DNA of 47,593 nt, taken from contig NZ_FYAS01000033.1 in assembly GCF_900185715.1 (NCBI RefSeq), forward strand, positions 1 to 47,593, read 5' to 3'. Origin of the DNA: Allobosea sp. CS1GBMeth4. GTDB taxonomy: Bacteria > Pseudomonadota > Alphaproteobacteria > Rhizobiales > Beijerinckiaceae. The notes below the pieces were generated by a model. The model was not told where the DNA came from. It ran no database searches and was given only the letters and a program-made list of their open reading frames with translations. The position numbers were made by a program, and so were the translations under genes. This document shows, piece after piece, positions 16,805-24,785 of the stretch (positions are counted from its first letter, which is position 1; each line of letters opens with the position of its first letter).

Positions 16805-16966
16805 CCCAGGCGGCGATTTCGCCTTCAGGTTTCGACAATAAGGCCATTTGAGGGCCCCGCCTGCGCGGCGACCCGATGCTTCGGGGCCGATGAGGCCGAT
16901 CCATCAACAGGGCGGTGGGGCAGCAGCCAAGAAACAATCCATTGATATATTGTGCCAAAAGAGGAC

Positions 16967-16988
16967 GATTAGTTCGAATGAACTAATC
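16967..16988. promoter_or_regulatory. 9-bp inverted repeat with 4-base spacer, probable operator or hairpin
   Basis: Arms GATTAGTTC and GAACTAATC are perfect, spacer GAAT. It lies about 100 bases before the beta-helix gene. The AT-rich arms, unusual in this genome, and the lack of a following T-run favour a protein-binding site over a terminator. Confidence 0.5.
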
Positions 16989-17006
16989 CTTCGGAGTAAG
17001 AGTTCG

Positions 17007-17025
17007 TCGGTGCGGGTAGCACCGA
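17007..17025. repeat. 7-bp hairpin in the beta-helix gene leader
   Basis: Arms TCGGTGC and GCACCGA with a five-base GGGTA loop, 66 bases before the ATG at 17092. If transcribed it would fold in the 5' leader. Confidence 0.4.
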
Positions 17026-17091
17026 ATCAGGCCTCAAGGGTATCTAGGCAGCGATCACTTAGAGTGTTCCAGCCAAAAAAGGAGCCCCTTT

Positions 17092-19530
17092 ATGGCCACA
17101 TTTTACGTCTCGACCACTGGAAACGACAGCAATACAGGACTGGATGAGAGCTCATCTTTCCAGACGCTGGAGCGGGCGGTCGAAGCCATGCACCAGAGCA
17201 ATGGGGCGGACACGGTCTACGTCGCCGGTGGTACCTATTATGTAGACGACGCCCTCAAGCTCACCTCCGCCGATTCCGGCTCGTCCTTCGTGGCGATGTC
17301 CGGCGAGAAGGTGGTGATCAGCGGCGGTACGCAGGTGAGCGGCTGGACGCAAGGCGCCGACGGCATCTGGACGGCGCAGGTCGATGCCGAGGATGTCCAG
17401 CAGTTCACCGTCAACGGCGAGAAGCAGACCGAAAGCCGCTACCCCGACGTCGATCCGGACGATCCGGTTCATGGCGGCTGGCTCTGGGGCCAGGATGTGC
17501 CGGCAGGCTACGACTCCCAGAAGTCGATGGCGTTCGACCCTTCGGACTATCCCGCCGGCGAGCAGCCGAAGGCCGGCGACAAGGTCACGGTCTTCACCGA
17601 GAACGGCTATTCCAGCGAGGTGCTGACCATCGCCTCGGTCGAGGGCAACGTGATGACCTTCACCACGGAGGCCAATTACGACCTGGGCGCCGCGAGCCGC
17701 TACTATGTTTCGCAGGACACGCCGGACAATGTCGGCGAATGGTCCTACGACGCCGAGACGCAGACCATTTCGTACAAGGCTCCGGACGGCTTCACCGGGG
17801 AGGGCGGAGTCGTATCCAGCGACCACAGCATCCTCGTCGTCGACGGCGCCGACAACGTCTCGATCAAGGGCATGACCTTCACCGACACCGCCTCGAAATC
17901 GGGCGACCCGACCACCGCGGCGATCGAGGCGAACGATGCGAGCGGGCTCGTCGTCGAGGGCAACCATTTCGTCAATGTCGGCGTCGGCGTCGCCCTGCAC
18001 GGCGACAGCAGCGGGAATACCGTCTCGGGCAACAGCTTCGAGCACACCTGGTCGAGCGCCATCGCGATGACCGCCGGAACGAGCGACAACCGCGTCACCA
18101 ACAATACTGTCGACCATTCGAACGAGGTCTTCGTCCAGTACGGCTCGATCGACATGACGGAGTCGGCGGGCAACCAGATCGACCACAACACGATCACCAA
18201 CGTACCGCGCTTCGGCATCTCCGAGGTGAATTACGATCCGGACAACCCGTCCGGCGGCAACACCATCGAATACAACGATATCCGCCATTCCGGGCAGCAG
18301 ACGCCGGACACCGGCGCCATCTACCTGTTCTCGGCCGATGATTCCGGCGCGGACGGCAGCATCATCCGCTACAACACGATCGTCGACACCGGTGGAACCA
18401 ACACCAAGGACGGCGGCTTCGCCGAGGATTGGAGCTCCGGCATCTATCTCGACAACATGGCGAGCAATGCCCAAATCTACGGCAACTTCGTCCAGGGGAC
18501 GACGTTCAGCGGCATCCTCATCCATGGCGGCTCGAACAACGAGATCCACGACAACACGCTGCTCGACAACGGCAAGTACGGGATCTCCACGATCGAGGCG
18601 GACGGTCATGCGATCGACGGCAACGAGACCTACAACAACTTCATCGAGGTCTCGGGTGACGGCAGCAACACGATCGACACCGACCAGACCGATCCGGGCC
18701 TGATCCACGACAACGTCTACTACAACCCCGATGGTCGCGAGCTGACGGTCGCCGACGTCTCGCTCGCGAGCTTCCAGCGCCAGGGCGGCGATATCGGCAG
18801 CACGGAGACGAGCCAAGCGGGGTTCACGGACGCGGCCAACGGCGACTACAGCTTCGTTTCCGGATCGGTCGCGCAGGGGCATGGCATCGAGTCGGTGCCG
18901 TTCGACTCGGTCGGCTCGACGCTGGCCGGGACGTCGCCCGGGAGCGGCACGCCGTCGAGCGGGGACGGAAGCGGCACGCCGCCGACCACGTCCGAGCCGG
19001 TGAACGAGACGCCTCCCGTCACCGCCCAGCCGTCGACGCCGAGCGAGGAGACGTCGACGACGCCGTCGACCGGCGAGGGCGCGACGCCCGGCAGCGAGAC
19101 GCCTGCGGAGACAGCCCAGCCGTCGACGCCGAGCGAGGAGACATCGACGACGCCCACGACCGGCGAGGGCACGTCGCCCGGCACATCCGAGTCGGGCAGC
19201 ACGGACCCGGACGTGATCACCATCCCGGATGTCGATACCGGTAGGGGCGGGACGGACACGGAAAACCCGTCGAACCACGGGCATTGGGCGGGCTGGGGCG
19301 GCCATTCTGGCTGGGGCGGCCGCGGCGGCCGCGACTGGTCCTGGGATGGCGGCTGGTCGCGCGGCAACGACGACGACCATGGCGGCCGGCACGGGTCGCG
19401 CGATACGCAGACGACCAGCGCCGAAACCACCACCCACCTGAACGGTGGCCGCCACGACTGGAGCCAGTGGCGTCATGACGACGGCGACAACGACCACGGC
19501 CACGGCCAGCTCTCGCACTGGCACTGGTAG
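17092..19530 (+). CDS. Right-handed parallel beta-helix protein, probable type I secreted polysaccharide-active enzyme
   Basis: An 812-residue protein with an N-terminal motif typical of secreted beta-helix proteins (FYVSTTGNDSNTG at about 4-16). A long right-handed beta-helix follows to about residue 580, rich in Asn/Asp-ending turns such as IEYNDIRHSG and IHDNTLLDNG. Related folds include pectate and alginate lyases and mannuronan C5-epimerases. A low-complexity Thr/Ser/Pro/Glu linker (about 605-715) holds two 30-residue tandem repeats. The final 90 residues are very rich in Gly, His, Trp and Asp, ending HWHW. There is no Sec signal peptide and no RTX nonapeptide repeat. The next two genes encode a type I exporter, so this is its likely substrate, with the export signal in the unusual tail. 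A role in trimming or modifying the exopolysaccharide is inference from context (compare PlyA/ExsH with PrsDE). Confidence 0.87.
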   Translation: MATFYVSTTGNDSNTGLDESSSFQTLERAVEAMHQSNGADTVYVAGGTYYVDDALKLTSADSGSSFVAMSGEKVVISGGTQVSGWTQGADGIWTAQVDAEDVQQFTVNGEKQTESRYPDVDPDDPVHGGWLWGQDVPAGYDSQKSMAFDPSDYPAGEQPKAGDKVTVFTENGYSSEVLTIASVEGNVMTFTTEANYDLGAASRYYVSQDTPDNVGEWSYDAETQTISYKAPDGFTGEGGVVSSDHSILVVDGADNVSIKGMTFTDTASKSGDPTTAAIEANDASGLVVEGNHFVNVGVGVALHGDSSGNTVSGNSFEHTWSSAIAMTAGTSDNRVTNNTVDHSNEVFVQYGSIDMTESAGNQIDHNTITNVPRFGISEVNYDPDNPSGGNTIEYNDIRHSGQQTPDTGAIYLFSADDSGADGSIIRYNTIVDTGGTNTKDGGFAEDWSSGIYLDNMASNAQIYGNFVQGTTFSGILIHGGSNNEIHDNTLLDNGKYGISTIEADGHAIDGNETYNNFIEVSGDGSNTIDTDQTDPGLIHDNVYYNPDGRELTVADVSLASFQRQGGDIGSTETSQAGFTDAANGDYSFVSGSVAQGHGIESVPFDSVGSTLAGTSPGSGTPSSGDGSGTPPTTSEPVNETPPVTAQPSTPSEETSTTPSTGEGATPGSETPAETAQPSTPSEETSTTPTTGEGTSPGTSESGSTDPDVITIPDVDTGRGGTDTENPSNHGHWAGWGGHSGWGGRGGRDWSWDGGWSRGNDDDHGGRHGSRDTQTTSAETTTHLNGGRHDWSQWRHDDGDNDHGHGQLSHWHW
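19021..19200 (+). repeat. Two tandem 90-bp units in the beta-helix gene
   Basis: Unit 1 (19021-19110) and unit 2 (19111-19200) each encode 30 residues beginning TAQPSTPSEETSTTP. The first half is almost identical at DNA level and the second half has diverged. This gives an extended Thr/Ser/Pro spacer between the beta-helix and the tail. Copy number may vary between strains. Confidence 0.8.
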
Positions 19531-19535
19531 CGCCC

Positions 19536-19584
19536 AGAGCCCGTTCCGATCAGCTTGAATCAATCTGATCGGATCCGGCGCTAG
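19536..19584. repeat. Rhizobiales-type intergenic palindromic repeat, copy 1
   Basis: Just after the beta-helix stop. The 22 bases at 19536-19557 are identical to 29850-29871, and the end (GGATCCGG and following) also recurs there. Arms CCGATCAG (19546-19553) and CTGATCGG (19565-19572) flank a TTGAATCAA core. It may act as a transcript end or stabiliser between the beta-helix gene and the exporter genes. Confidence 0.7.
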
Positions 19585-19725
19585 CCGCTGCCGCGAGGCG
19601 ACCCGGCCATGGCGGCCGGGTCGCCACTCCCCAGGGGCAACTGCGCTGCCCCTCGGCTCCCATCCTGATCGATGCACTTGGCCGTGGTCCCTTCGCCAGC
19701 CACGATCGCATATGGAAACCGACGA

Positions 19726-21459
19726 ATGCTCTCGCACACGGTCCGCAAACTGACGCCCGCATTCGCTTCCCTGTTCGGGCTTTCCTTCGTCCTCAATCTG
19801 TTCGTCTTCGTTTCCCCCCTCTACACGATGCAGATCTACGACCGGGTGCTGACCAGCCGGAACGGCACCACCCTGGTCATGCTGTCGGTGATCGTGCTCG
19901 CCCTGTTCGCCGCTTACGCCGCGCTCGAGCATTTCCGCAGCCGGGCGCTCGTCCAGCTCGGCCTGTGCGTCGACCGGGCGCTCTCCGAGCCGGCTTTCGA
20001 GGCGGCCTTTCACGGCGCGCTCGCCGCGAAGAGCTCGCCGACCCTGCCGATCCGCGATGTCGAGACCCTGCGGGCGACGCTCTCCGGCAGCCTGGTGCCG
20101 GCGCTGATGGATGCGCCCTGGATCCCGATCTATCTCGGCCTGTGCTTCATCCTGCACCCGGCGATCGGCGCCGTCGCCACGCTCGGCGCCGTCGCGATCC
20201 TCGGCGTCGCCCTGCTGAACGAGCGCATCACCAAGGGCTCGCTGGTCCGCGCTTCCGAGCTCGGCCACGGCGCGAGCGAGCGGCTGGCCGCCTCGCTGCG
20301 GAATGCCGAGGTGATCAAGGCGCTCGGAATGGGGCAGCCGATCCGGGGCGAATGGCAACGCCAGCGCGGCCAGGCGCTGGCCTTCCACACGGCCGCCGCC
20401 GATTGGGGCGGCACGCTGCTGGCGGCGACGAAGCTGCTGCGCCTCGCTCTGCAATGCGCCGTGCTCGGCGTCGGTGCCTATCTCGCGATCCAGCAGAACA
20501 TGGCGGCCGGGGCGATCTTCGCCGCCTCGCTGATCATGGGCCGGGCGCTTGCCCCGATCGAGGGCGCGGTCGGCCAGTGGAAGAGCTTCGTCTCGGCCCG
20601 CAGCGCCTTCGAGCGGCTCGGCGTGGCGCTGAAGGCGCCGCCGGATGACGCGAAGCCGATGACGCTGCCGCACCCGGCCGGGGCGCTGCGCGTCGAGGGG
20701 CTGAGCGTGCGCGCTCCGAACGGCAACGCCCTGCTGCTGCACAACGTCTCGTTCGAGGTGGAACCGGGCGAGATCGCGGCGGTGGTCGGGCTCACCGGCT
20801 CCGGCAAATCGTCGCTGGCGCGGGCGCTGGTCGGCGTCTGGCAGCCGGTTCAGGGCGTCGTGCGGCTCGACGGCAACGACATCCGGCATTTCTCCGACGA
20901 GCAGCGCGGCCGCATCCTCGGCTATCTGCCGCAGGACGTCGAGCTGTTCGCCGGCAGCGTGCGAGACAACGTGACCCGTTTCGACCCTGCCGCGACCGAC
21001 GAGGCGGCCGTCGCGGCGGCGACCGCGGCGTCGGCGCACGAGCTGATCCAGAGCTTCCCGGACGGGTATGCGACGCAGATCGGCGAGGGCGGGGCGATCC
21101 TCTCCGGCGGGCAGCGGCAGCGGATCGGCCTGGCGCGGGCGCTCTACGGCCAGCCGGCGCTGGTCGTGCTCGACGAGCCCAACGCCAATCTCGACATGGA
21201 CGGGGATGCGGCGCTGGGCCGTGCCCTGGCCGGCCTGCGCGAGGCGGGAGCGATCGTGGTGGTGATCACCCATCGCCCGCAACTGCTGTCGCAGGTCGAC
21301 AAGATCATCCTGATGCAGAAGGGGCAGGCGGTCCGTGTCGGCCTGCGCGACGAGATCCTGCCGGTGCTCCTGCAGCCCGCTGGCGCGCGCATCCTGCCGC
21401 CGCAACGCGGGCAGACAGGGCAGGTCGAGCCGCTCCAGGCACGGTGGGCGCGCCGATGA
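19726..21459 (+). CDS. Type I secretion ABC transporter/permease (PrsD/PrtD family)
   Basis: A 577-residue inner-membrane ABC exporter that powers type I secretion. About six membrane segments lie in residues 1-300 (for example SLFGLSFVLNLFVFVSPLY), with the family motif MQIYDRVLTSRNGTTL at the end of the first. The ATPase domain has Walker A GLTGSGKSS (about 355-363), signature LSGGQRQR and Walker B LVVLDEPNANLD. There is no N-terminal C39 peptidase domain, as expected for PrtD types. I chose the ATG at 19726 because the family starts just before the first membrane segment; an upstream ATG at 19672 adds 18 unlikely residues. Its stop overlaps the HlyD-family start (ATGA). The likely substrate is the beta-helix protein. 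An outer-membrane TolC is not in the window. Confidence 0.94.
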   Translation: MLSHTVRKLTPAFASLFGLSFVLNLFVFVSPLYTMQIYDRVLTSRNGTTLVMLSVIVLALFAAYAALEHFRSRALVQLGLCVDRALSEPAFEAAFHGALAAKSSPTLPIRDVETLRATLSGSLVPALMDAPWIPIYLGLCFILHPAIGAVATLGAVAILGVALLNERITKGSLVRASELGHGASERLAASLRNAEVIKALGMGQPIRGEWQRQRGQALAFHTAAADWGGTLLAATKLLRLALQCAVLGVGAYLAIQQNMAAGAIFAASLIMGRALAPIEGAVGQWKSFVSARSAFERLGVALKAPPDDAKPMTLPHPAGALRVEGLSVRAPNGNALLLHNVSFEVEPGEIAAVVGLTGSGKSSLARALVGVWQPVQGVVRLDGNDIRHFSDEQRGRILGYLPQDVELFAGSVRDNVTRFDPAATDEAAVAAATAASAHELIQSFPDGYATQIGEGGAILSGGQRQRIGLARALYGQPALVVLDEPNANLDMDGDAALGRALAGLREAGAIVVVITHRPQLLSQVDKIILMQKGQAVRVGLRDEILPVLLQPAGARILPPQRGQTGQVEPLQARWARR

Positions 21460-22862
21460 TACGATTGCCGAGGCCGATGAAATCTCTTCCCGACTGGCCG
21501 AGATGGCGCGCGCGCGGCGGTGCCGCGCTGGCGCTCGCCAAAGCATGGCTCCAGCGCATGAGGGGGCCCGTCGAGGCCAGCGGCGATTGGCGCGCCCCGG
21601 TCCGGAAGGGCTATGTCGTCGTCGGCGTCGCCCTGGGGGCGGGCGGGCTCTGGTCCGCGACGGCGCGCCTCGACAGCGCCGTCGTGGCGCATGGCAGCGT
21701 CGTCGTCGAGAGCGACCGCAAGGCGGTCCAGCATCTCGAAGGCGGCCTGGTCGAGGCGATCACCGTGCGTGACGGCGCCGACGTCAAGGCGGGCGAGATC
21801 CTGCTGCGGCTCGACACGACGCAGGCGGCGGCGCAGCGCAGCGTGGCGCGGCTCGGCGTGCTGCAGGCGCTGGGAGAGGAGGCGCGGCTCACGGCGGAGA
21901 TCGACCGGCTCGACCGCATAACCTTCCCGGCGGAGCTGACCGAGGCCGCCGAGAGCAGGGAGGCGCGCCGGATCATGCTCGACCAGGAACGCCTGTTCAA
22001 GGAGAGGCAATCGACCCAGAAGCTGGAAGTCTCGATCCTGAAGGAAAGGCTGACGCAGTCGGAGAAGCAGTACCAGTCGAGCGAGGCGCAGCGCGAGGCG
22101 GCCCTGGGGCAGGCGGCCAGCCTCAACGACGAGCTCACCAGCCTGCGGCCGCTCGCCGACCGGGGCTATGTCGCCGCGACCCGGATCAACCCGCTCAAGC
22201 GGTCGCTGACCGAGCTGCAGGGCCGGATGGGCTCGCTGGAGGCGGATCTGGCGCGACTCTCGGTCGCCAATGACGAGATCCGGCTCCAGATGAGCCAGAT
22301 CGGCCTGCGCGCGGTGGAGGAGGCATCGACCAAGCTCGCCGAATGCCGGATGAAGCTCGCCGATGCGCGCGAGAAACTGCGCGTCGCCGAGGATGTGCTG
22401 GCGCGCGCGGAAGTCCGTGCGCCGCGGAGCGGGCGGGTCGTGGCGTCGAAGGTCCATACCGTCGGGGCCGTGGTCAAGCCGGGCGAGACCCTGATGGAGA
22501 TCGTGCCGCAGGACGACGATCTCATCGTGACGGCGAAGATCTCGCCGATGGACGTGAACAATCTGCGCCCGGGCATGGCCGCCGAGGTGCGCCTGCCGTC
22601 CTTCAAGGGGCGGACGACCCCCTTCACCGTCGGCGAGGTGAAGTCGGTGGCGGCCGATGCGCTGCGCGACGAGGTCCTGCAGCAGATGGTCTACGAGCTG
22701 CGCGTCAGCGTCTCGGCGGCGGGCTTTCCTCCGAAGATCAGGGCCAAGCTCAGGCCGGGCATGCCGGCCGAGGTCTATGTCTCCACGGGAGAGCGGACCG
22801 CCATCGCCTATCTGATGCAGCCGCTGACCGATTCGATGCGCGCCAGCTTCAGGGAGGAGTGA
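21456..22862 (+). CDS. HlyD/PrsE-family periplasmic adaptor of type I secretion
   Basis: A 468-residue membrane-fusion protein linking the ABC exporter to an outer-membrane channel. One membrane segment lies at about 50-70 (GYVVVGVALGAGGLWSATA). A first lipoyl half follows (GSVVVESDRKAVQHLEGG), then a long periplasmic coiled coil (about 130-320). The second lipoyl/barrel part has RAPRSGRVVA and GETLMEIVPQDD. The C-terminus TAIAYLMQPLTDSMRASF is typical of the family. The ATG overlaps the ABC gene's stop, which requires coupled translation and equal expression. No odd features. Confidence 0.93.
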   Translation: MIRLPRPMKSLPDWPRWRARGGAALALAKAWLQRMRGPVEASGDWRAPVRKGYVVVGVALGAGGLWSATARLDSAVVAHGSVVVESDRKAVQHLEGGLVEAITVRDGADVKAGEILLRLDTTQAAAQRSVARLGVLQALGEEARLTAEIDRLDRITFPAELTEAAESREARRIMLDQERLFKERQSTQKLEVSILKERLTQSEKQYQSSEAQREAALGQAASLNDELTSLRPLADRGYVAATRINPLKRSLTELQGRMGSLEADLARLSVANDEIRLQMSQIGLRAVEEASTKLAECRMKLADAREKLRVAEDVLARAEVRAPRSGRVVASKVHTVGAVVKPGETLMEIVPQDDDLIVTAKISPMDVNNLRPGMAAEVRLPSFKGRTTPFTVGEVKSVAADALRDEVLQQMVYELRVSVSAAGFPPKIRAKLRPGMPAEVYVSTGERTAIAYLMQPLTDSMRASFREE

Positions 22863-23013
22863 GACCGGCTCCGAGGGGGTAGGGCGGTCGGGGGAGCCGC
22901 TCGCCGAAAGGAGCGGCCGGCCGCCGGGGATCAGCCGAGATGGCGGGTTGAGCGCGCCGGCGTCTCTTCCAGAATGCGGGCGCGAGCAGCAACCGCTTTC
23001 GGGGAGCCGGACC

Positions 23014-24411
23014 ATGTCGCCGAAGATCATTCCCGTCGTGATGTGCACGGGACACGGCGCCGGCCTGTGGCCGACCGCGCGCGCCACGATGCCCAAGCAG
23101 TTCATCCCGCTGTTCGGCCGGGACTCGACCTTCCAGCGCACGCTGCGGCTGCTGTCGGACGAGGCGGTCTTCGACACGCCGATCGTGGTGACGGACCCGG
23201 AGCAGCGCTTCACCGTCGCCGACCAGTTGCAGGTTCTCGGGCTGCGCGCCGAGATCGTGCCGGAACCCTCCGGGCGCGGCGCGCATTCGGCCGCGGCGAT
23301 CGCGGCCGAGCTCGGCCTCGCCCGCAGCGAGGCGGCGCTGGTCGGCATCTTCCCCGCCGATCATGTCGTGCAGGACGGCAGGCTCTTCGTCGAGACCTGC
23401 GCCAGGGCCGCCGCCGTCGCCGCGCAGGGACGCATCGTCGCGATCGGGGTGCCGCCCTCCTACCCGGCGACCGCCTATGGCTATATCCGTCCCGGGGCGG
23501 AGATCGCCGGAGGCGCCCGCGAGGTCGAGGATGTCGCCGAGAGGCCCGACGCGGCCCTGGCGGCGCGCTATCTCGCCGACGGCTATCTGTGGAATTCGGG
23601 CAATGTCGTCTTCGCCGCGACGGCGATGCAGGCCAGGCTGCAGGCCGCCGCGATGCCGATCGGCAGCGCCGCCTCGAAGGAGGCCAGTCTCGGAATCCGC
23701 ATGCTGGAGGCCGATGCCTTCGCCGAGCTGCCGGCGCCCGCGTCCCGGCCGGCGAGCTCCGAGCGGCCGGATGCGGCCGCAGTGATCGCCGGTCATTTCG
23801 GCTGGTCGGATATCGGCGACTGGAGCGCGGTCTGGCAGGTCTCCGAGAAGGGGAAGGACGGGAACGTCGTCCAGGGGCGCGGCTATGTGCTGGATGGCGC
23901 GAACAATCTGGTGCGCTCGGACGAGGCCGTCGTCGCCGTCGTCGGACTGGACGACGTCGCGGTGATCGCCACGCGCGACGCGGTCCTGGTGACGTCGAGG
24001 GCACAGGCCGGCAGGGTCAAGGACGCCGTCGCGCTGGTCGCGGCGAACCATGAGCCCGAGGCCGTCAGCCACCGGGAGATCCACAGGCCCTGGGGCAAGT
24101 ACCTGTCGGTCGATCTCGACACGCGCCACCAGGTCAAGCGCATCACGGTCAAGCCCAATGGCGTGCTCTCCCTGCAGAAGCATCACCACCGGGCCGAGCA
24201 CTGGGTGGTGGTGCGTGGCACCGCCGAGGTGACGCGGGACGACGAGACCCTCCTCGTCCACGAGAACGAGTCGATCTATCTGCCGATCGGCTGCGTCCAC
24301 CGCATGGCCAATCCGGGCAAGATCCCGCTCGAGATCATCGAGGTCCAGGTCGGCTCCTATCTCGGCGAGGACGACATCATCCGCATCGAGGACATCTACC
24401 AGCGCTGCTGA
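23014..24411 (+). CDS. Mannose-1-phosphate guanylyltransferase-like / mannose-6-phosphate isomerase, copy 2 with altered GTP site
   Basis: A 465-residue ManC/AlgA-family protein. The first 20 residues align without gaps to copy 1, but the nucleotide-binding signature GGAGTRLWP is TGHGAGLWP at 12-20: the first Gly and the conserved Arg17 (now Gly) are lost. The usual EPxGRNTAPA stretch is also altered (EPSGRGAHSAAA). PKQF, FPADHVV and WNSGN remain. The C-terminal cupin is canonical (QKHHHRAEHW, His390-392), so the protein may act only as a mannose-6-phosphate isomerase. The start at 23014 has GGGGAG 7-8 bases upstream; an ATG at 22948 is less likely. It lies 151 bases after the HlyD gene. A regulatory or structural role is an alternative. 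Confidence 0.85.
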   Translation: MSPKIIPVVMCTGHGAGLWPTARATMPKQFIPLFGRDSTFQRTLRLLSDEAVFDTPIVVTDPEQRFTVADQLQVLGLRAEIVPEPSGRGAHSAAAIAAELGLARSEAALVGIFPADHVVQDGRLFVETCARAAAVAAQGRIVAIGVPPSYPATAYGYIRPGAEIAGGAREVEDVAERPDAALAARYLADGYLWNSGNVVFAATAMQARLQAAAMPIGSAASKEASLGIRMLEADAFAELPAPASRPASSERPDAAAVIAGHFGWSDIGDWSAVWQVSEKGKDGNVVQGRGYVLDGANNLVRSDEAVVAVVGLDDVAVIATRDAVLVTSRAQAGRVKDAVALVAANHEPEAVSHREIHRPWGKYLSVDLDTRHQVKRITVKPNGVLSLQKHHHRAEHWVVVRGTAEVTRDDETLLVHENESIYLPIGCVHRMANPGKIPLEIIEVQVGSYLGEDDIIRIEDIYQRC

Positions 24412-24501
24412 GCTTCGGCGGCCGGATGGGCGCGGCCGCTTCGGCGGGGGAACGACCTGCTCGAACGGCACGGCGGCGTGAAAGGCGCCGTCGGCTCCGT
24501 C

Positions 24502-24535
24502 CTCACACCGCGCAGGCGGGCAGAAGCAGGGCGGC
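24502..24535. repeat. 34-bp direct repeat, left copy
   Basis: Identical base for base and in the same orientation to 29970-30003, which is the 3' end (stop codon and last ten codons) of the small oxidase-cluster gene. The two copies bound a 5,468-base period and look like att-type or duplication boundaries. Confidence 0.75.
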
Positions 24536-24562
24536 CGATGCCGCCCAGGCGATCGAAACCGG
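24502..24562 (-). pseudogene. Orphan 3' fragment of the oxidase-cluster small membrane protein gene
   Basis: On the minus strand this encodes a tail ending SAALLLPACAV and a stop, the same ending as the intact gene at 29971-30297, preceded by VSIAWAA where the intact gene has VAIGWTI. DNA identity is perfect for 34 bases and then drops to roughly three in four for about 26 more. An in-frame stop lies just upstream, so only about 20 codons survive and nothing functional is expected. Confidence 0.6.
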
Positions 24563-24785
24563 CTCTGACGCTCACAATCGGCCTGCCTGCGGCGAGGAGC
24601 GCCTCGCGCTCCGGCGACGGCTCGGAAAGGATGAGGTGTGACGTTTTCATTGGAAGAGCGACGATTTCGAGGCGCGCGCTGTTGCTCTCGCGGGTGGAAA
24701 TTGATAAGGATCGCCAGTTGTCGTCGTCGATTTCTGGATTGCTTGAAGCAATGGCATCAAGTTACTGTGAATATTTGGTATTTGA

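Larger units (their letters stand above)
16805..17091 (+). promoter_or_regulatory. Regulatory region upstream of the beta-helix protein gene
   Basis: A 287-base gene-free stretch whose second half is AT-richer than its surroundings. It holds a 9-bp perfect inverted repeat (16967-16988), a 7-bp hairpin (17007-17025) and a strong AGGAG ribosome binding site 8 bases before the ATG at 17092. The short GGCGA/TCGCC hairpin just after the zinc-ribbon gene (about 16812-16823) could end the upstream operon. No clear sigma-70 boxes are seen. Confidence 0.55.
24412..24785. other. Intergenic region holding an orphan gene remnant and the left direct repeat
   Basis: The first 90 bases show no gene. At 24502-24562 lies a remnant of the oxidase-cluster gene at 29971 (listed separately). 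From about 24640 the DNA turns AT-rich, continuing into the next gene, so the promoter of the winged-helix gene is probably here. A 103-codon plus-strand frame (24478-24789) ends with ATGA overlap on that gene, but its first half antisenses the remnant, so I do not call it. Confidence 0.5.

Noticed and set aside
16713..16958. 81-codon minus-strand ORF over the zinc-ribbon gene end
   Set aside because: It overlaps the supported plus-strand gene, has random-like composition and no ribosome site.
17152..21546. 1464-codon minus-strand open frame
   Set aside because: It lies opposite the beta-helix and exporter genes, which have clear family motifs. Its composition is repetitive Arg/Asp/Val/Gly as expected for an antisense frame.
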